This document shows, one piece after another, positions 60,323 to 64,000 of a DNA stretch of 64,000 bases. Under the pieces are notes generated by a model, which made no database searches, had not been told where the DNA came from, and was given only the letters and a program-made list of their open reading frames with translations. The position numbers and the translations under genes are program-made. Position 1 is the first letter of the stretch; each line of letters begins with the position of its first letter. This stretch comes from Streptomyces venezuelae ATCC 10712 (GTDB lineage Bacteria; Actinomycetota; Actinomycetes; Streptomycetales; Streptomycetaceae). The stretch is taken from NCBI RefSeq assembly GCF_008639165.1, contig NZ_CP029197.1, forward strand, positions 4,153,501 to 4,217,500, in the 5' to 3' direction.

Positions 60323-61993
60323 GTGAACTTCACCCGTTGGAGCGCCCGGCTCCCCGGCACACAGCGCCGCGCGGCGCGGGGGACCGAAGGCTCCGTGCCC
60401 GCCGCCCGCGGTGAGTACGCGCAGCAGCTGGGGCACCTGACCGACACCGACGACCCCGACGACCCCGACGACGCGGCGGCCGCCGCGGCCGCCGGCGTCC
60501 CCGCCCTCGAGGACTTCTCCGTACGGGAACTCCTCGGCCGCCTCCCCGGCCTGGTCGCGCTCGTGTACGGCCCGGAGCACCGCATCGCCTACGTCAACGA
60601 CGCCTATGCCGCCGCATTCGGCCCCCGCCCCGCGGGCACCACCGTCGCCGACACCTGCCCCGAGGCCGAGGAGCTGGGCCTGCTGCCCCTCCTCGACCAG
60701 GTGCTGCGCAGCGGCAAGCCGCGCACGGTCAAGTCCCGCCGCACCCAGGACGGCGGCTCGTACACGGTGACGTGCCTGCCCGTGGACAGCCCGCACCTCG
60801 ACGGCGGCGGGGTCCTCGTCCACGCCGCCGACGTCACCGACCACGCCGAGGCAGCCGAGCGGCTGCGGGCCAGCGAGCGCCGGCACCGCGAGACCGCCGT
60901 CACCCTCCAGCGCTCCCTGCTCCCGCAGGACCTCGAACAGCCCGACGACCTGCGGATCGCCGCCACCTACCAGCCCGGCGGCACCGACGCGGCCGTCGGC
61001 GGCGACTGGTACGACGTGATCACCCTCGGCGCGGGCCGCACCGCCCTCGTCATCGGCGACGTGATGGGCCGGGGCGTGCGCGCCGCCGCCGTCATGGGCC
61101 AGCTCCGCACCGCCGTCCGGGCCTACGCGCGCCTGGACCTGCCTCCGCACGAAGTGCTCCAGCTCCTCGACGGCCTCGCCGCCGAGATCGACGCCAGCCA
61201 GATCGCCACCTGCGTGTACGCCATCCACGACCCCAACGAGGGCAAGCTGGTCTACGCCTCGGCGGGCCACCTCCCGATCCTCGTACGGGACGAGGACGGC
61301 ACCGTCCGGCGCGCCGAGGACCCGACCGGACCCCCGCTCGGCACCGGCGGCTGGCTGCACGCCTCCGGCTCCATCGCCCTGCCGCCCGGCTCCACCGCCG
61401 TCCTCTACACCGACGGCCTGGTCGAGCGGCGCCGCGAGGACATCGACGAGGGCGTCGCCGCCCTGGCCCGCGCGCTCTCCGGCGCCAGCGGCACCCCGCA
61501 GGTGGTCTGCGACCGGCTGCTCCGCTCCCTGGGGGTCACCGCCGAGCACGACGACGACGTGGCCGTCCTGGTCGTCCAGCACCCCTCCCGTAAGGGAGCG
61601 GACGCGGAGCTCTTCCACAACGCGGCCCTGGAACTCCTCGGCGGTGTGGAGGCCGCTCCCCGCGCGCGTGCCTTCGCCTCCGGGGTCCTGTCGTCCTGGC
61701 GTTTCCCGGTCGAACTGCGCGACCTCGGAGTCCTCGCCACCAGCGAGCTGGTGGCGAACTCCCTCCAGCACGGCACCCCGCCCATGCGGCTGCGGCTGCG
61801 CCGCACCGACCGCCGGCTGATCATCGAGGTGACGGACGGCGACGACCACCTGCCGCGCCGGCGCAGGGCGGAAACGGAGGACGAGGCGGGTCGCGGGATC
61901 TCCATCATCGCGACGATCGCCTCGTCCTGGGGGAGCCGCCGCACACCGGGCGGCGGCAAAGCGGTCTGGTGCGAGTTCGCCCTGCCCGACTAG
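60323..61993 (+). CDS. PAS - PP2C (SpoIIE) phosphatase - HATPase kinase fusion
   Basis: 556 residues from GTG. An Asp/Pro/Ala-rich start leads into a PAS domain (LVYGPEHRIAYVNDAYAAAFG; TLPVDS-like core). A PP2C SpoIIE-type phosphatase follows (VGGDWYDVITLG, VIGDVMGRGVRAA, YASAGHLPILV, AVLYTDGLVERR, EHDDDVAVLVV). The C-terminal 110 residues are an RsbW-like anti-sigma ATPase (LGVLATSELVANSLQHG; GRGISIIATIASSWG). One protein therefore holds both the phosphatase and the kinase of a partner-switching system, a typical Streptomyces arrangement. No anti-anti-sigma gene is adjacent. The start has no strong ribosome binding site. Confidence 0.93.
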   Translation: MNFTRWSARLPGTQRRAARGTEGSVPAARGEYAQQLGHLTDTDDPDDPDDAAAAAAAGVPALEDFSVRELLGRLPGLVALVYGPEHRIAYVNDAYAAAFGPRPAGTTVADTCPEAEELGLLPLLDQVLRSGKPRTVKSRRTQDGGSYTVTCLPVDSPHLDGGGVLVHAADVTDHAEAAERLRASERRHRETAVTLQRSLLPQDLEQPDDLRIAATYQPGGTDAAVGGDWYDVITLGAGRTALVIGDVMGRGVRAAAVMGQLRTAVRAYARLDLPPHEVLQLLDGLAAEIDASQIATCVYAIHDPNEGKLVYASAGHLPILVRDEDGTVRRAEDPTGPPLGTGGWLHASGSIALPPGSTAVLYTDGLVERRREDIDEGVAALARALSGASGTPQVVCDRLLRSLGVTAEHDDDVAVLVVQHPSRKGADAELFHNAALELLGGVEAAPRARAFASGVLSSWRFPVELRDLGVLATSELVANSLQHGTPPMRLRLRRTDRRLIIEVTDGDDHLPRRRRAETEDEAGRGISIIATIASSWGSRRTPGGGKAVWCEFALPD

Positions 61994-62004
61994 ACGGGCA
62001 GGGC
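61979..62004. terminator. Hairpin straddling the phosphatase stop codon
   Basis: A perfect 10-bp stem GCCCTGCCCG/CGGGCAGGGC with a 6-nt loop that contains the TAG stop of the phosphatase. It also lies 15 bp after the convergent MFS gene and may end both transcripts. Confidence 0.7.
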
Positions 62005-62018
62005 GGCACGGGCCGGCC

Positions 62019-63317
62019 TCAGGCGGCCGCGGTCTCCTTCTCGGGGATGTGCTGCGCCACGACCCGGGACGGCTTCACGGCGAGCGCCGGCTGGTTCTGC
62101 TCCGGGGTCAGCTGCCTGCCGAGGCGCACCGCGAGGAACGTGATGCCGAGCGAGAAGAGCACGAACGTCACGATGTACGGACCGTGCAGCGCGGCGCCCA
62201 TGGGCCCGCCCACGGCCGGACCGACGGCCAGCGCCAACTGCTTGACCAGGGCGAAGGCCGAGTTGTACTGCCCGACCATCGACTCCGGCGCCAGATCGGC
62301 GACCAGCGGCGCCACGGTCGGCGACAGCATCGCCTCACCGAGCCCGAAGAGGGCGTACGTGGAGACGAAGGCCGCCGTCGCCATGGCCTGGCTGCCGTGC
62401 CCGAGGCCCGCGTACCCGGCGATGAGCCAGGCCACGGTCCAGATCAGACCGACGGCCGCGATCACCCGGGTCCGCTTGCGGCGCTCGACGAACTTCAGCA
62501 CCAGGAACTGGGCGGCCACGATCACCGCGGTGTTGGCGGCGAGCGCGATCCCGAGCGTCGAGGGCTGGATGCCGGCGGCCTCCGTGCCGTACGCGGCGAG
62601 ACCCGACTCGAACTGTCCGTAGCAGGCGAAGAAGAGGACGAAGCCCAGCACGCACAGCTGCACCATCGCCTTGTGGCCGAGCAGCGCGCGGACGCCACCG
62701 CCCTTGCCGCCCTCGGAGGGGCGGGCGCCCTGGAGCGCGGGGGAGCCCGGCATCCGCACCGTCCCGACGATCGCCGCCAGGACGAGGAACATCGCCGCCT
62801 CGATCGAGAACAGCAGGATGAAGCTGCCCGGACGGCTCGTGTCGACCAGCAGACCGCCGATCAGACCACCGACACCGAGACCCAGGTTCTGCAGGAAGAA
62901 CTGCATGGCGAAGGCCCGGGTGCGGCCGACGGGCGTCGAGCACCAGACGATCATCGTGGCGAGGGCCGGCTGGAGCACGGCCGTACCGGCACCGAGCAGC
63001 GCCGCGGCCCCCACGGCCGCGGGCACGCTGGAGGCGAAGCCCATCGCCACCGCACCCACGGCGGCGGCCACCGAGGCGACCAGCAGGACGGGAACCGGCC
63101 CGCGCCGGTCGATGGCCCGCCCGCTGAAGGGCAGCACCACCAGCGCGGCCATGGCGAAGACGGCCAGCACGATGCCCGCCGTGGCCGCGCCCAGATCCCG
63201 CACCTGAGCGACGTACACATAGAGGTACGGCACGGTGAAGCCGAGTCCGAACGCGCTCAGCGCGCTGCCTGCCTGGATACGGCGCATCGCTGCGCCCCTC
63301 GCCTTGGTCACACTCAC
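62019..63317 (-). CDS. MFS transporter (drug-efflux type)
   Basis: 432 residues from GTG (SVTKARGAAMRRIQAG at the start). Twelve membrane helices are visible. The first cytoplasmic loop has FSGRAIDRRGPVPVLLVAS, the MFS motif A. The central loop is GARPSEGGKGGG. It probably exports small molecules by proton antiport. The gene is divergent from a MarR regulator, which is the common arrangement for a regulated efflux pump, and a palindrome lies between them. The substrate is not predicted. Confidence 0.9.
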   Translation of the reverse strand: MSVTKARGAAMRRIQAGSALSAFGLGFTVPYLYVYVAQVRDLGAATAGIVLAVFAMAALVVLPFSGRAIDRRGPVPVLLVASVAAAVGAVAMGFASSVPAAVGAAALLGAGTAVLQPALATMIVWCSTPVGRTRAFAMQFFLQNLGLGVGGLIGGLLVDTSRPGSFILLFSIEAAMFLVLAAIVGTVRMPGSPALQGARPSEGGKGGGVRALLGHKAMVQLCVLGFVLFFACYGQFESGLAAYGTEAAGIQPSTLGIALAANTAVIVAAQFLVLKFVERRKRTRVIAAVGLIWTVAWLIAGYAGLGHGSQAMATAAFVSTYALFGLGEAMLSPTVAPLVADLAPESMVGQYNSAFALVKQLALAVGPAVGGPMGAALHGPYIVTFVLFSLGITFLAVRLGRQLTPEQNQPALAVKPSRVVAQHIPEKETAAA

Positions 63318-63355
63318 CCACTTCGGTCGCAGGTTCAGGGGTGTAGCCCTGAACC

Positions 63356-63368
63356 TTGAAGACTTCAA
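63356..63368. promoter_or_regulatory. Candidate MarR operator TTGAAG-A-CTTCAA
   Basis: A perfect 6-bp inverted repeat around one base, 38 bp before the MFS start codon and 74 bp before the marR start codon. The surrounding DNA (63340-63415) is AT-rich and includes a further ggacttcaa half-site at 63404-63411. For marR itself TTCAAT-17 bp-GATACT ends 6 nt before the ATG, so the regulator mRNA may be leaderless. Confidence 0.65.
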
Positions 63369-63441
63369 CACTAAAGTTAGACTCTTAACAGTACACACCG
63401 AAGGACTTCAATGCCAACGAGACCCGTGGGATACTCCCCGC

Positions 63442-64000
63442 ATGTCCGACAACCCCGAGCGGTCCGGCCCGCAGGCCCCCCAGGAGCCGAGCCTCGACGA
63501 GCAGATCGCCGCCTACCAGCGCGAGTTCCGCGACCTCGACCCCCAGGTCGAGAAGGTCGTCTCCGCCCTCGGCCGGCTGAACCGCCGGATGAACGTGGCG
63601 TACGGACGCCAGCTCGCCGACCTCGGCATCAGCAACGCCGAGTGGGAGGTCCTCAAGACCCTGGTCCTCTCCGGCGAGCCCTATCGCCTCGGCCCCGGCG
63701 AGCTCGCCAAGCGGCTGGGCCTCACCCCGGCCGCGATGACCCATCGCATCGACCGCATGGCGGGCGAGGGCCTGGTCACCCGCGACCGCGACGAGAACAA
63801 CCGCGTCCGCGTGATCGTCGAGCTCACGGACGAGGGCCGCTCGAAGTGGCTGGAGGCCATGCGCATGGCCACGGCCTTCGAGGAGGACCTCCTCCAGGAC
63901 CTGACCTCGGACGAGCGGGGCGTACTGGGCGAGATCCTGATCCGCCTGCTCCGCCGCGTGGAGCTCACCCAGCCCGACGCGGGCGGCCGCCTGACCGACC
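63442..64000 (+). CDS. MarR family transcriptional regulator (cut by window end)
   Basis: 186 codons are visible and the frame is still open at the window end. A short disordered start is followed by helices that form a MarR dimer core, then the winged helix: ISNAEWEVLKTLVLSG, LGPGELAKRLGLTPAAMTHRIDRM, and the wing VTRDRDENNRVRVIVELTDEGR. It is divergent from the MFS transporter, which it probably represses. The ATG has no strong Shine-Dalgarno sequence. Confidence 0.92.
   Translation, partial: MSDNPERSGPQAPQEPSLDEQIAAYQREFRDLDPQVEKVVSALGRLNRRMNVAYGRQLADLGISNAEWEVLKTLVLSGEPYRLGPGELAKRLGLTPAAMTHRIDRMAGEGLVTRDRDENNRVRVIVELTDEGRSKWLEAMRMATAFEEDLLQDLTSDERGVLGEILIRLLRRVELTQPDAGGRLTD

Overview
This window is a piece of a high-GC actinobacterial chromosome, almost certainly a Streptomyces. 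The evidence is the strong G/C bias at third codon positions, many GTG starts and 4-bp ATGA/GTGA gene overlaps, the tRNA genes without encoded CCA, and a recognisable block of core Streptomyces genes in a familiar order: lsr2, purS-purQ-purL, purF-purM, a DUF3073 protein, valine dehydrogenase, bldC, an HrpA helicase, then further on trmB, a sporulation-associated regulator, an ECF52-type sigma factor, an AtrA-like TetR regulator, a type II NADH dehydrogenase, an MFS transporter and a MarR regulator. I recall this order from S. coelicolor; I could not check it here.

Layout. 1-3300 (minus strand): an ABC-2 exporter (ATPase, permease) followed by a two-component sensor kinase and the first codons of its response regulator. 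The ATPase/permease junction carries a 35-bp triplication. 3425-4177: two tRNA-Gly genes, one with an aberrant T and D loop, then lsr2. 4544-14307 (plus): purine biosynthesis genes in two groups (purSQL; purF, purM), separated by a small regulator, an M23 peptidase, a SnoaL-like protein, a mycothiol-type MDMPI protein and a META lipoprotein. 14470-18700: DUF3073 protein, vdh, an unknown protein, bldC and a DUF6274 protein. 18841-25400: the large HrpA helicase, a secreted thioredoxin/CcdA thiol-redox pair and a tRNA-Glu-Asp-Phe operon. 25505-34918: a minimal metallopeptidase, a lipoprotein, a DEAD-box helicase with a repeat tail, and two secreted FG-GAP repeat proteins side by side. 35090-40117: tRNA-Lys, a lipid kinase/PAP2 phosphatase pair, an ECF41-like sigma factor divergent from a rhodanese, initiator tRNA and a TipA-like MerR regulator. 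40231-49013: a membrane PP2C phosphatase, a c-di-AMP riboswitch in front of a coiled-coil M23 peptidase, an aldo/keto reductase, a PrsW-like protease, trmB, L-2-hydroxyglutarate oxidase and a TPR regulator. 49584-64000: an asparagine-synthase-like protein with a degenerate ATP loop, an AfsR-like regulator, a membrane-tethered sigma factor, AtrA, NDH-2, a PAS-PP2C-ATPase phosphatase and a MarR/MFS pair.

Functional themes. Housekeeping (purine synthesis, tRNAs, tRNA modification, helicases) is interleaved with developmental and envelope regulators (BldC, Lsr2, ECF52-type and ECF41-like sigma factors, AfsR-like protein, AtrA, two SpoIIE-type phosphatases). Several genes (the small regulator at 7803, purF, the rhodanese, the TipA-like regulator) have a -10-like hexamer exactly 7 nt before the start codon and no ribosome binding site, which predicts leaderless mRNAs.

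The most interesting items are the tRNA-Gly(UCC) whose D- and T-loop changes resemble the cell-wall tRNA-Gly of staphylococci, the 35-bp triplication that makes two 12-codon relay reading frames inside the ABC operon, a family of tRNA-linked terminator hairpins with a constant foot and tail, a predicted ECF41 autoregulatory promoter, and the orphan asparagine-synthase homologue. No CRISPR array, insertion sequence, prophage or replication origin was seen. All functional calls rest on motif recognition by eye; no database search was possible.
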